The notes beneath the pieces were generated by a model, which was not told the origin of the DNA, ran no database searches, and saw nothing but the letters and a program-made list of their open reading frames with translations. From Hydractinia symbiolongicarpus (taxonomy: Eukaryota > Cnidaria > Hydrozoa > Anthoathecata > Hydractiniidae): DNA of 64,000 nucleotides. Each line of letters starts with the position of its first letter. Position 1 is the first letter of the stretch. Below are positions 50,890 to 63,209 of the stretch, one piece after another. The position numbers and the translations under genes are program-made. The stretch spans positions 930,001-994,000 of the forward strand of contig NC_079887.1 of the NCBI RefSeq assembly GCF_029227915.1. The letters run 5' to 3'.

Positions 50890-51086
50890 CGAACGGAAAC
50901 GAAAACCCGCGATTTCCCGTATATCCCGGCTTGGCCCGCATAGTCAAAAGTATACAAAGAAAGTACCCAGGGAGTAAACTCATTTCCCGAACGGCAAACG
51001 AAAACCCGCGATTTCCCGTATATCCCGGCTTGGCCCGCATAGTCAAAAGTATACAAAGAAAGTACCCAGGGAGTAAACTCATTTCC
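50890..51086 (+). repeat. Half-monomer doublet
   Basis: The first unit is 98 bp through loss of a base in CGAACGGAAACG; the second is 99 bp. Both have CCCGTATATCC and GCCCGCATAG. Confidence 0.92.
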
Positions 51087-53210
51087 CGAACGATTTTTTA
51101 ATTTATTTTTTCACCACTAAAACGCATGAGACTTGCAGTTTTCAAAATTGTTTTCATTTTTGATGAGACGCTGAATAAAAGAAGTTTAATCGCCGGCAAA
51201 CGAAAACCCGCGATTTCCCGTAAATCCCGGGCTTAGCAGGTATAGTCGAATTTATACAAAAAAAGTACCCTGTGAGTAAACTCATTTCCAGAACGATTTT
51301 TTAAATTATTTTTTCACCACTAAAGCCCATGAGACTTGTAGTTTTTAAAAATGTTTTCATTTTTGATGAGACGCTGAGTAAAAGAAGTTTAATCGCCGGC
51401 AAACGAAAACCCGCGATTTCCCATAAATCCCGGCTTGGCCCGTATAGTCAAAAGTATACAAAGAAAGTATCCTGTGAGTAAACTCATTTCCAGAACGATT
51501 TTTTAAATTATTTTTTCACCACTAAAGCCCATGAGACTTGTAGTTTTTAAAAATGTTTTCATTTTTGATGAGACGCTGAGTAAAAGAAGTTTAATCGCCG
51601 GCAAACGAAAACCCGCGATTTCCCATAAATTCCGGCTTGGCCCGTATAGTCAAAAGTATACAAAGAAAGTACCCAGGGAGTAAACTCATTTCCCGAACGA
51701 TTTTTTAAATTATTTTTTCAACACTAAAACGCATGAGACTTGTAGTTTTCAAAAATGTTTTCATTTTTGATGAGACACTGAATAAAAGCAGTTTATTCGC
51801 CGGCAAACGAAAACCTGCAATTTCCCTAAATGCCGGACTCGGCCTGTATAGTCAAAGGTATACAAAGAAAGTACCCAGGGAGTAAACTCATTTCCCGAAC
51901 GATTTTTTAAATTATTTTTTCACCACTGAAACGCATAAGACTTGTAGTTTTTAAAAATGTTTTCATTTTTGATGAGACGCTGAATAAAAGAAGTTTAATC
52001 GCCGGCAAACGAAAACCCGCGATTTCCCGTAAATCCCTGGCTTGGCCCGTATAGTCAAAAGTATACAAAGAAAGTACCCAGGGAGTAAACACATTTCCCG
52101 AACGATTTTTTATATTGTTTTTTTACCACTAAACGCATGAGACTTGTAGTTTTCAAAAATATTATCATATTTGATGGGACGCTGAATAAAAGAAGTTTAA
52201 TCGCCGGCAAACGAAAATCTGCGATTTCCCGTAAATCCCGGACTCGGCCCGTATAGTCAAAAGTATACAAAGAAAGTACCCAGGGAGTAAACTCATTTCC
52301 CGAACGGCAAACGAAAACCCGCGATTTCCCGTAAATCCCGGCTTGGCCCGTATAGTCAAAAGTATACAAAGAAACGACCCAGGGAGTAAACTCATTTCCC
52401 GAACGATTTTTTAAATTATTTTTTTACCACTAAAACGCATGAGACTTGTAGTTTTCAAAATTGTTTTCATTTTTGATGAGACGCTGAATAAAAGAAGTTT
52501 AATCGCCGGCAAACCAAAACCCGCGATTTCCCGTAAATCCCGGGCTTAGCAGGTATAGTCGAAGGTATACAAAGAAAGTACCCTGTGAGTAAACTCATTT
52601 CCAGAACGATTTTTTAAATTATTTTTTCAACACTAAAACGCATGGGACTTGTAGTTTTCAAAAATGTTTTCATTTTTGATGAGACGCTGAATAAAAGCAG
52701 TTTAATCGCCGGCAAACGAAAACCTGCGATTTCCCTAAATCCCGGACTCGGCCCGTATAGTCAAAAGTATACAAAGAAAGTACCAAGGGAGTAAACTCAT
52801 TTCCAGAACGATTTTTTAAATTAAATTTTCACCACTAAAACGCATAAGACTTGTAGTTTTTAAAAATGTTTTCATTTTTGATGAGACGCTAAATAAAAGA
52901 AGTTTAATCGCCGGCAAACGAAAAACCGCGATTTCCCGTAAATCCCGGGCTTGGCCCGTATAGTCAAAAGTATACGAAGAAAGTACCCAGGGAGTAGACT
53001 CATTTCCAGAACGATTTTTTAAATTATTTTTTCACCACTAAAACGCATAAGACTTGTAGTTTTTAAAAATGTCTTTTTTTTTGATGAGACGCTGAATAAA
53101 AGAAGTTTAATCGCCGGCAAACGAAAATCTGCGATTTCCCGTAAATCCCGGACTCGGCCCGTACAGTCAAAAGTATACAAAGAAAGTACCCAGGGAGTAA
53201 ACTCATTTCC

Positions 53211-53507
53211 CGAACGGCAAACGAAAACCCGCGATTTCCCGTATATCCCGGCTTGGCCCGCATAGTCAAAAGTATACAAAGAAAGTACCCAGGGAGTAAA
53301 CTCATTTCCCGAACGGCAAACGAAAACCCGCGATTTCCCGTATATCCCGGCTTGGCCCGCATAGTCAAAAGTATACAAAGAAAGTACCCAGGGAGTAAAC
53401 TCATTTCCCGAACGGCAAACGAAAACCCGCGATTTCCCGTATATCCCGGCTTGGCCCGCATAGTCAAAAGTATACAAAGAAAGTACCCAGGGAGTAAACT
53501 CATTTCC
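53211..53507 (+). repeat. Half-monomer triplet
   Basis: Three exact-length 99-bp units start at 53,211, 53,310 and 53,409, and the next full monomer starts its CGAACG at 53,508. The units look identical by eye. Because 99 is a multiple of three, frames stay open across the triplet on both strands, giving 89- to 152-codon open frames that are not genes. Confidence 0.93.
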
Positions 53508-54163
53508 CGAACGATTTTTTAATTTATTTTTTCACCACTAAAACGCATGAGACTTGTAGTTTTCAAAATTGTTTTCATTTTTGATGAGACGCTGAATAAA
53601 AGAAGTTTAATCGCCGGCAAACGAAAACCCGCGATTTCCCGTAAATCCCAGGCTTAGCAGGTATAGTCGAATTTATACAAAGAAAGTACCCTGTGAGTAA
53701 ACTCATTTCCAGAACGATTTTTTAAATTATTTTTTCACCACTAAAGCCCATGAGACTTGTAGTTTTTAAAAATGTTTTCATTTTTGATGAGACGCTGAGT
53801 AAAAGAAGTTTAATCGCCGGCAAACGAAAACCCGCGATTTCCCATAAATCCCGGCTTGGCCCGTATAGTCAAAAGTATACAAAGAAAGTACCCAGGGAGT
53901 AAACTCATTTCCCAAACGATTTTTTAAATTATTTTTTCAACACTAAAACGCATGAGACTTGTAGTTTTCAAAAATGTTTTCATTTTTGATGAGACGCTGA
54001 ATAAAAGCAGTTTAATCGCCGGCAAACGAAAACCTGCAATTTCCCTAAATGCCGGACTCGGCCTGTATAGTCAAAGGTATACAAAGAAAGTACCCAGGGA
54101 GTAAACTCATTTCCAGAACGATTTTTTAAATTATTTTTTCAACACTAAAACGCATGAGACTTG

Positions 54164-55678
54164 TAGTTTTCAAAAATGTTTTCATTTTTGATGAGACGCT
54201 AAATAAAAGCAGTTTAATTGCCGGCAAACGAAAACCTGCAATTTCTCTAAATCCCGGACTCGGCCCGTACAGTCAAAAGTATACAAAGAAAGTACCCAGG
54301 GAGTAAACTCATTTCCCGAACGTTTTTTTAAATTATTTTTTCACCACTAAAACGCATGAGACTTGTAGTTTTTAAAATTGTTTTCTTTTTTGATGAGACG
54401 CTGAATAAAAGAAGTTTAATCGCCGGCAAACGAAAACCCGCGATTTCCCGTAAATCCCGGGCTTAGCAGGTATAGTCGAATGTATACAAAGAAAGTACCC
54501 TGTGAGTAAACTCATTTCCAGAACGATTTTTTAAATTATTTTTTCACCACTAAAGCCCATGAGACTTGTAGTTTTTAAAAATGTTTTCATTTTTGATGAG
54601 ACGCTGAGTAAAAGAAGTTTAATCGCCGGTAAACGAAAACCCGCGATTTCCCATAAATTCCGGCTTGGCCCGTATAGTCAAAAGTATACAAAGAAAGTAC
54701 CCAGGGAGTAAACTCATTTCCCGAACGATTTTTTAAATTATTTTTTCAACACTAAAACGCATGAGACTTGTAGTTTTCAAAAATGTTTTCATTTTTGATG
54801 AGACGCTGAATAAAAGCAGTTTAATCGCCGGCAAACGAAAACCTGCAATTTCCCTAAATGCCGGACTCGGCCTGTATAGTCAAAGGTATACAAAGAAAGT
54901 ACCCAGGGAGTAAAATCATTTCCAGAACGATTTTTTAAATTATTTTTTCACCACTGAAACGCATAAGACTTGTAGTTTTTAAAAATGTTTTCATTTTTGA
55001 TGAGACGCTGAATAAAAGAAGTTTAATCGCCGGCAAACTAAAAACCGCGATTTCCCGTAAATCCCGGGCTTGGCCCGTATAGTCAAAAGTATACAAAGAA
55101 AGTACCCAGGGAGTAAACACATTTCCCGAACGATTTTTTATATTGTTTTTTTACCACTAAACGCATGAGACTTGTAGTTTTCAAAAATATTATCATATTT
55201 GATGGGACGCTGAATAAAAGAAGTTTAATCGCCGGCAAACGAAAATCTGCGATTTCCCGTAAATCCCGGACTCGGTCCGTATAGTCAAAAGTATACAAAG
55301 AAAGTACCCAGGGAGTAAACTCATTTCCCGAACGGCAAACGAAAACCCGCGATTTCCCGTAAATCCCGGCTTGGCCCGTATAGTCAAAAGTATACAAAGA
55401 AACGACCCAGGGAGTAAACTCATTTCCCGAACGATTTTTTAAATTATTTTTTTACCACTAAAACGCATGAGACTTGTAGTTTTCAAAATTGTTTTCATTT
55501 TTGATGAGACGCTGAATAAAAGAAGTTTAATCGCCGGAAACCAAAACCCGCGATTTCCCGTAAATCCCGGGCTTAGCAGGTATAGTCGAATGTATACAAA
55601 GAAAGTACCCTGTGAGTAAATTCATTTCCAGAACGATTTTTTAAATTATTTTTTCACCACTAAAGCCCATGAGACTTG
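54164..55678 (+). repeat. 1,515-bp higher-order repeat, copy 1
   Basis: Seven full monomers plus one half-monomer (55,329-55,427). All private variants are shared with the next unit at +1,515: CCCGTACAGTC, CGAACGTTTTTTTAAATT, TTTTCTTTTTTGATG, CGCCGGTAAACG, CATAAATTCCGG, GTAAAATCATTTCC, CCACTGAAACGC, CTCGGTCCG, GAAACGACCC and CGCCGGAAACC. I saw no difference between the two copies by eye. Confidence 0.92.
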
Positions 55679-57193
55679 TAGTTTTCAAAAATGTTTTCAT
55701 TTTTGATGAGACGCTAAATAAAAGCAGTTTAATTGCCGGCAAACGAAAACCTGCAATTTCTCTAAATCCCGGACTCGGCCCGTACAGTCAAAAGTATACA
55801 AAGAAAGTACCCAGGGAGTAAACTCATTTCCCGAACGTTTTTTTAAATTATTTTTTCACCACTAAAACGCATGAGACTTGTAGTTTTTAAAATTGTTTTC
55901 TTTTTTGATGAGACGCTGAATAAAAGAAGTTTAATCGCCGGCAAACGAAAACCCGCGATTTCCCGTAAATCCCGGGCTTAGCAGGTATAGTCGAATGTAT
56001 ACAAAGAAAGTACCCTGTGAGTAAACTCATTTCCAGAACGATTTTTTAAATTATTTTTTCACCACTAAAGCCCATGAGACTTGTAGTTTTTAAAAATGTT
56101 TTCATTTTTGATGAGACGCTGAGTAAAAGAAGTTTAATCGCCGGTAAACGAAAACCCGCGATTTCCCATAAATTCCGGCTTGGCCCGTATAGTCAAAAGT
56201 ATACAAAGAAAGTACCCAGGGAGTAAACTCATTTCCCGAACGATTTTTTAAATTATTTTTTCAACACTAAAACGCATGAGACTTGTAGTTTTCAAAAATG
56301 TTTTCATTTTTGATGAGACGCTGAATAAAAGCAGTTTAATCGCCGGCAAACGAAAACCTGCAATTTCCCTAAATGCCGGACTCGGCCTGTATAGTCAAAG
56401 GTATACAAAGAAAGTACCCAGGGAGTAAAATCATTTCCAGAACGATTTTTTAAATTATTTTTTCACCACTGAAACGCATAAGACTTGTAGTTTTTAAAAA
56501 TGTTTTCATTTTTGATGAGACGCTGAATAAAAGAAGTTTAATCGCCGGCAAACTAAAAACCGCGATTTCCCGTAAATCCCGGGCTTGGCCCGTATAGTCA
56601 AAAGTATACAAAGAAAGTACCCAGGGAGTAAACACATTTCCCGAACGATTTTTTATATTGTTTTTTTACCACTAAACGCATGAGACTTGTAGTTTTCAAA
56701 AATATTATCATATTTGATGGGACGCTGAATAAAAGAAGTTTAATCGCCGGCAAACGAAAATCTGCGATTTCCCGTAAATCCCGGACTCGGTCCGTATAGT
56801 CAAAAGTATACAAAGAAAGTACCCAGGGAGTAAACTCATTTCCCGAACGGCAAACGAAAACCCGCGATTTCCCGTAAATCCCGGCTTGGCCCGTATAGTC
56901 AAAAGTATACAAAGAAACGACCCAGGGAGTAAACTCATTTCCCGAACGATTTTTTAAATTATTTTTTTACCACTAAAACGCATGAGACTTGTAGTTTTCA
57001 AAATTGTTTTCATTTTTGATGAGACGCTGAATAAAAGAAGTTTAATCGCCGGAAACCAAAACCCGCGATTTCCCGTAAATCCCGGGCTTAGCAGGTATAG
57101 TCGAATGTATACAAAGAAAGTACCCTGTGAGTAAATTCATTTCCAGAACGATTTTTTAAATTATTTTTTCACCACTAAAGCCCATGAGACTTG
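55679..57193 (+). repeat. 1,515-bp higher-order repeat, copy 2
   Basis: This is the tandem partner of the preceding unit, with its half-monomer at 56,844-56,942. The match ends near 57,200, where TTTTTAAAAATG and GCTGAGTAAAAG replace TTTTCAAAAATG and GCTAAATAAAAG. Apparent identity over 1.5 kb means a very recent exchange or an assembly duplication. Confidence 0.92.
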
Positions 57194-57545
57194 TAGTTTT
57201 TAAAAATGTTTTCATTTTTGATGAGACGCTGAGTAAAAGAAGTTTAATCGCCGGCAAACGAAAACCCGCGATTTCCCATAAATCCCGGCTTGGCCCGTAT
57301 AGTCAAAAGTATACAAAGAAAGTACCCAGGGAGTAAACTCATTTCCCGAACGATTTTTTAAATTATTTTTTTACCACTAAAACGCATGAGACTTGTAGTT
57401 TTCAAAATTGTTTTCATTTTTGATGAGACGCTGAATAAAAGAAGTTTAATCGCCGGCAAACCAAAACCCGCGATTTCCCGTAAATCCCGGGCTTAGCAGG
57501 TATAGTCGAATGTATACAAAGAAAGTACCCTGTGAGTAAACTTAT
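57194..57545 (+). repeat. Bridge monomers
   Basis: About two monomers: one with CCCATAAATCCCGG, then one CAAAATTG/CTTAGCAGG monomer. In contrast to most CTTAGCAGG monomers, no half-monomer comes directly before it. Confidence 0.8.
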
Positions 57546-59363
57546 TTCCAGAACGATTTTTTAAATTATTTTTTCACCACTAAAACGCATAAGACTTGTA
57601 GTTTTTAAAAATGTTTTCATTTTTGATGAGACGCTGAATAAAAGAAGTTTAATTGCCGGCAAACGAAAACCAGCGATTTCCCGTAAATCCCGGGCTTGGC
57701 CCGTATAGTCAAAAGTATACAAAGAAAGTACCCAGGGAGTAAACACATTTCCCGAACGATTTTTTATATTATTTTTTTACCACTAAACGCATGAGACTTG
57801 TAGTTTTCAAAAATATTTTCATATTTGATGGGACGCTGAATAAAAGAAGTTTAATCGCCGGCAAACGAAAATCTGGATTTCCCGTAAATCGCGGACTCGG
57901 CTCGTATAGTCAAAAGTATACAAAGAAAGTACCCAGGGAGTAAACTCATTTCCCGAACGGCAAACGAAAACCCGCGATTTCCCGTAGATCCCGGCTTGGC
58001 CCGTATAGTCAAAAGTATACAAAGAAACGACCCAGGGAGTAAACTCATTTCCCGAACGATTTTTTAAATTATTTTTTCACCACTAAAACGCATGAGACTT
58101 GTAGTTTTCAAAATTGTTTTTATTTTTGATGAGACGCTGAATAAAAGAAGTTTAATCGCCGGCAAACCAAAACCCGCGATTTCCCGTAAATCCCGGGCTT
58201 AGCAGGTATAGTCGAATGTATACAAAGAAAGTACCCTGTGAGTAAACTCATTTCCAGAACGATTTTTTAAATTATTTTTTCACCACTAAAGCCCATGAGA
58301 CTTGTAGTTTTTAAAAATGTTTTCATTTTTGATGAGACGCTGAATAAAAGAAGTTTAATCGCCGGCAAACGAAAATCTGCGATTTCCCGTAAATCCCGGA
58401 CTCGGCCCGTATAGTCAAAAGTATACAAAGAAAGTACCCAGGGAGTAAACTCATTTCCCGAACGGCAAACGAAAACCCGCAATTTCCCGTAAATCCCGGC
58501 TTGGCCCGTATAGTCAGAAGTATACAAAGAAACGACCCAGGGAGTAAACTCATTTCCCGAACGATTTTTTAAATTATTTTTTCACCACTAAAACGCATGA
58601 GACTTGTAGTTTTCAAAATTGTTTTCATTTTTGATGAGACGCTGAATAAAAGAAGTTTAATCGCCGGCAAACCAAAACCCGCGATTTCCCGTAAATCCCG
58701 GGCTTAGCAGGTATAGTCGAATGTATACAAAGAAAGTACCCTTTGAGTAAACTCATTTCCAGAACGATTTTTTAAATTATTTTTTCACCACTAAAGCCCA
58801 TGAGACTTGTAGTTTTTAAAAATGTTTTCATTTTTGATGAGACGCTGAATAAAAGAAGTTTAATCGCCGGCAAACGAAAACCCGCGATTTCCCGTAAATC
58901 CCGGCTTGGCCCGTATAGTCAAAAGTATACAAAGAAAGTACCCAGGGAGTAAACTCATTTCCCGAACGATTTTTTAAATTATTTTTTCAACACTAAAACG
59001 CATGAGACTTGTAGTTTTCAAAAATGTTTTCATTTTTCATGAGACGCTGAATAAAAGCAGTTTAATCGCCGGCAAACGAAAACCTGCGATTTCCCTAAAT
59101 CCCGGACTCGGCCCGTATAGTCAAAAGTATACAAAGAAAGTACCAAGGGAGTAAACTCATTTCCAGAACGATTTTTTAAATTATATTTTCACCACTAAAA
59201 CGCATAAGACTTGTAGTTTTTAAAAATGTTTTCATTTTTGATGAGACGCTAAATAAAAGAAGTTTAATCGCCGGCAAACGAAAACCCGCGATTTCCCGTA
59301 AATCCCGGGCTTGGCCCGTATAGTCAAAAGTATACAAAGAAAGTACCCAGGGAGTAAACTCAT
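57546..59363 (+). repeat. 1.8-2.0 kb higher-order repeat, copy 1
   Basis: Eight full monomers plus two half-monomers (57,954 and 58,459). It matches copy 2 at +1,818 up to about 58.33 kb and at +2,021 afterwards, so copy 2 has one extra monomer. Shared private features are the deletion ATCTGGATTTCCCG, CTCGGCTCGTATAG and GAAACGACCCAGGG. Confidence 0.86.
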
Positions 59364-61184
59364 TTCCAGAACGATTTTTTAAATTATTTTTTCACCACTA
59401 AAACGCATATGACTTGCAGTTTTTAAAAATGTTTTCATTTTTGATGAGACGTTGAATAAAAGAAGTTTAATCGCCGGCAAACGAAAACCCGCGATTTCCC
59501 GTAAATCCCGGGCTTGGCCCGTATAGTCAAAAGTATACAAAGAAAGTACCCAGGGAGTAAACACATTTCCCGAACGATTTTTTATATTATTTTTTTACCA
59601 CTAAACGCATGAGACTTGTAGTTTTCAAAAATATTTTCATATTTGATGGGACGCTGAATAAAAGAAGTTTAATCGCCGGCAAACGAAAATCTGGATTTCC
59701 CGTAAATCCCGGACTCGGCTCGTATAGTCAAAAGTATACAAAGAAAGTACCCAGGGAGTAAACTCATTTCCCGAACGGCAAACGAAAACCCGCGATTTCC
59801 CGTAAATCCCGGCTTGGCCCGTATAGTCAAAAGTATACAAAGAAACGACCCAGGGAGTAAACTCATTTCCCGAACGATTTTTTAAATTATTTTTTCACCA
59901 CTAAAACGCATGAGACTTGTAGTTTTCAAAATTGTTTTCATTTTTGATGAGACGCTGAATAAAAGAAGTTTAATCGCCGGCAAACCAAAACCCGCGATTT
60001 CCCGTAAATCCCGGGCTTAGCAGGTATAGTCGAATGTATACAAAGAAAGTACCCTGTGAGTAAACTCATTTCCAGAACGATTTTTTAAATTATTTTTTCA
60101 CCACTAAAGACCATGAGACTTGTAGTTTTTAAAAATGTTTTCATTTTTGATGAGACGCTGAATAAAAGAAGTTTAATCGCCGGCAAACGAAAACCCGCGA
60201 TTTCCCGTAAATCCCGGGCTTGGCCCGTATAGTCAAAAGTATACAAAGAAAGTACCCAGGGAGTAAACTCATTTCCAGAACGATTTTTTAAATTATTTTT
60301 TCACCACTAAAACGCATAAGACTTGTAGTTTTTAAAAATGTTTTCATTTTTGATGAGACGCTGATTAAAAGAAGTTTAATCGCCGGCAAACGAAAATCCG
60401 CGATTTCCCGTAAATCCCGGACTCGGCCCGTATAGTCAAAAGTATACAAAGAAAGTACCCAGGGAGTAAACTCATTTCCCGAACGGCAAACGAAAACCCG
60501 CAATTTCCCGTAAATCCCGGCTTGGCCCGTATAGTCAAAAGTATACAAAGAAACGACCCAGGGAGTAAACTCATTTCCCGAACGATTTTTTAAATTATTT
60601 TTTCACCACTAAAACGCATGAGACTTGTAGTTTTCAAAATTGTTTTCATTTTTGATGAGACGCTGAATAAAAGAAGTTTAATCGCCGGCAAACCAAAACC
60701 CGCGATTTCCCGTAAATCCCGGGCTTAGCAGGTATAGTCGAATGTATACAAAGAAAGTACCCTGTGAGTAAACTCATTTCCAGAACGATTTTTTAAATTA
60801 TTTTTTCACCACTAAAGCCCATGAGACTTGTAGTTTTTAAAAATGTTTTCATTTTTGATGAGACGCTGAATAAAAGAATTTTAATCGCCGGCAAACGAAA
60901 ACCTGCGATTTCCCGTAAATCCCGGCTTGGCCCGTATAGTCAAAAGTATACAAAGAAAGTACCCAGGGAGTAAACTCATTTCCCGAACGATTTTTTAAAT
61001 TATTTTTTCAACACTAAAACGCATGAGACTTGTAGTTTTCAAAAATGTTTTCATTTTTGATGAGACGCTGAATAAAAGCAGTTTAATCGCCGGCAAACGC
61101 AAACCTGCGATTTCCCTAAATCCCGGACTCGGCCCGTATAGTCAAAAGTATACAAAGAAAGTACCAAGGGAGTAAACTCATTTC
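59364..61184 (+). repeat. 1.8-2.0 kb higher-order repeat, copy 2
   Basis: This is the partner of the preceding unit, with half-monomers at 59,772 and 60,480. The extra monomer lies near 60.1-60.3 kb. Private changes include GCATATGACTTGCAG, GACGTTGAATAAAAG and GCTGATTAAAAG. Confidence 0.86.
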
Positions 61185-61994
61185 CAGAACGATTTTTTAA
61201 ATTATATTTTCACCACTAAAACGCATAAGATTTGTAGTTTTTAAAAATGTTTTCATTTTTGATGAGACGCTAAATAAAAGAAGTTTAATCGCCGGCAAAC
61301 GAAAACCCGCGATTTCCCGTAAATCCCGGGCTTGGCCCGTATAGTCAAAAGCATACAAAGAAAGTACCCAGGGAGTAAACTCATTTCCAGAACGATTTTT
61401 TAAATTATTTTTTCACCACTAAAACGCATAAGACTTGTAGTTTTTAAAATTGTTTTCATTTTTGATGAGACGCTGAATAAAAGAAGTTTAATCGCCGGCA
61501 AACGAAAATCCGCGATTTCCCGTAAATCCCGGACTCGGCCCGTATAGTCAAAAGTATACAAAGAAAGTACCCAGGGGTAAACTCATTTCCCGAACGATTA
61601 TTTAAATTATTTTTTCACCGCTAAAACGCATGAGACTTGTAGTTTTCAAAAATGTTTTCATTTTTGATGAGACGCTTAATGAAAGAGGTTTAATCGCCGG
61701 CAAACGAAATCCCGCGTTTTCCCGTAAATCCGGGGCTTGGCCCGTATAGTCGAATGTATACAAAGAAAGTACCCTGTGAGTAAACTCATTTCCAGAACGA
61801 TTTTTTAAATTATTTTTCACCACTAAAACGCATGAGACTTGTAGTTTTCAAAAATGTTTTCTTTTTTGATGAGACGCTGAATAAAAGAAGTTTAATCGCC
61901 GGCAAACGAAAACCCGCGATTTCCCGTAAATCCCGGGCTTGGCACGTATAGCCGAATGTATACAAAGAAAGTACCCTGTTAGTAAACTCATTTC
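61185..61994 (+). repeat. 810-bp higher-order repeat, copy 1
   Basis: Four full monomers with rare shared variants: AAAAGCATACAAAG, the deletion CCCAGGGGTAAACTC, CGATTATTTAAATT, CACCGCTAAAACG, GACGCTTAATGAAAGAGG, CGTATAGCCGAATG and CCCTGTTAGTAAAC. It is followed directly by copy 2, with three visible differences. Confidence 0.9.
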
Positions 61995-62804
61995 CAGAAC
62001 GATTTTTTAAATTATATTTTCACCACTAAAACGCATAAGACTTGTAGTTTTTAAAAATGTTTTCATTTTTGATGAGACGCTAAATAAAAGAAGTATAATC
62101 GCCGGCAAACGAAAACCCGCGATTTCCCGTAAATCCCGGGCTTGGCCCGTATAGTCAAAAGCATACAAAGAAAGTACCCAGGGAGTAAACTCATTTCCAG
62201 AACGATTTTTTAAATTATTTTTTCACCACTAAAACGCATAAGACTTGTAGTTTTTAAAATTGTTTTCATTTTTGATGAGACGCTGAATAAAAGAAGTTTA
62301 ATCGCCGGCAAACGAAAATCCGCGATTTCCCGTAAATCCCGGACTCGGCCCGTATAGTCAAAAGTATTCAAAGAAAGTACCCAGGGGTAAACTCATTTCC
62401 CGAACGATTATTTAAATTATTTTTTCACCGCTAAAACGCATGAGACTTGTAGTTTTCAAAAATGTTTTCATTTTTGATGAGACGCTTAATGAAAGAGGTT
62501 TAATCGCCGGCAAACGAAATCCCGCGTTTTCCCGTAAATCCGGGGCTTGGCCCGTATAGTCGAATGTATACAAAGAAAGTACCCTGTGAGTAAACTCATT
62601 TCCAGAACGATTTTTTAAATTATTTTTCACCACTAAAACGCATGAGACTTGTAGTTTTCAAAAATGTTTTCTTTTTTGATGAGACGCTGAATAAAAGAAG
62701 TTTAATCGCCGGCAAACGAAAACCCGCGATTTCCCGTAAATCCCGGGCTTGGCACGTATAGCCGAATGTATACAAAGAAAGTACCCTGTTAGTAAACTCA
62801 TTTC
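61995..62804 (+). repeat. 810-bp higher-order repeat, copy 2
   Basis: This is the tandem partner at +810. Private changes are AAGTATAATCGCC and GTATTCAAAGAAAG. No half-monomer occurs in this unit. Confidence 0.9.
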
Positions 62805-63209
62805 CAGAACGATTTTTTAATTTACTTTTTCACCACTAAAACGCATGAGACTTGTAGTTTTTAAAAATGTTTTCATTTTCGATGAGACGCTGAATAAAAG
62901 AAGTTTAATCGCCAACAAACGAAAACCTGTGATTTCCCGTAAATCCTGGACTCCGCCCGTATAGTCAAAAGTATACAAAGAAACGACCCAGGGAGTAAAC
63001 TCATTTCCCGAACGATTTTTTAAATTATTTTTTCAACACTAAAACGCATGAGACTTGTAGTTTTCAAAAATGTTTTCATTTTTGATGAGACGCTGAATAA
63101 AAGCAGTTTAATCGCCGGCAAACGAAAACCTGCGATTTCCCTAAATCCTGGACTCGGCCCGTATAGTCAAAATTATACAAAGAAAGTACCAAGGGAGTAA
63201 ACTCATTTC
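62805..63209 (+). repeat. Two-monomer spacer between 810-bp units
   Basis: Two monomers of other subtypes separate copies 2 and 3. They carry CGCCAACAAACG, TTTTCGATGAGACG, GACTCCGCCCG and AAAATTATACAAAG. The second resembles the CTGCGATTTCCCTAAATCC monomer before copy 1. Confidence 0.82.

Larger units (their letters stand above)
50491..54163 (+). repeat. Half-monomer-rich domain with doublet and triplet
   Basis: About 16 full monomers plus six half-monomers: a doublet at 50,890-51,086, one at 52,311, and a triplet at 53,211-53,507. Two adjacent monomers with CCCATAAAT ends (about 51,300-51,700) are near copies. The segment 52.5-53.1 kb repeats the monomer order of 38.8-39.6 and 42.1-42.7 kb, including GCATGGGACTTG, AAATTAAATTTTCACC and ACGCTAAATAAAAG. 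Confidence 0.83.

Noticed and set aside
53019-53503. A repetitive protein with 33-residue repeats at the half-monomer triplet
   Set aside because: The 33-residue period follows only from the 99-bp unit being a multiple of three. Two overlapping minus-strand frames and one plus-strand frame are open across it, which fits chance and not a gene.
6618-60578. CRISPR-like array of repeats and spacers
   Set aside because: Units are 99 or 203 bp and all parts repeat; there are no unique spacers, leader or cas genes.
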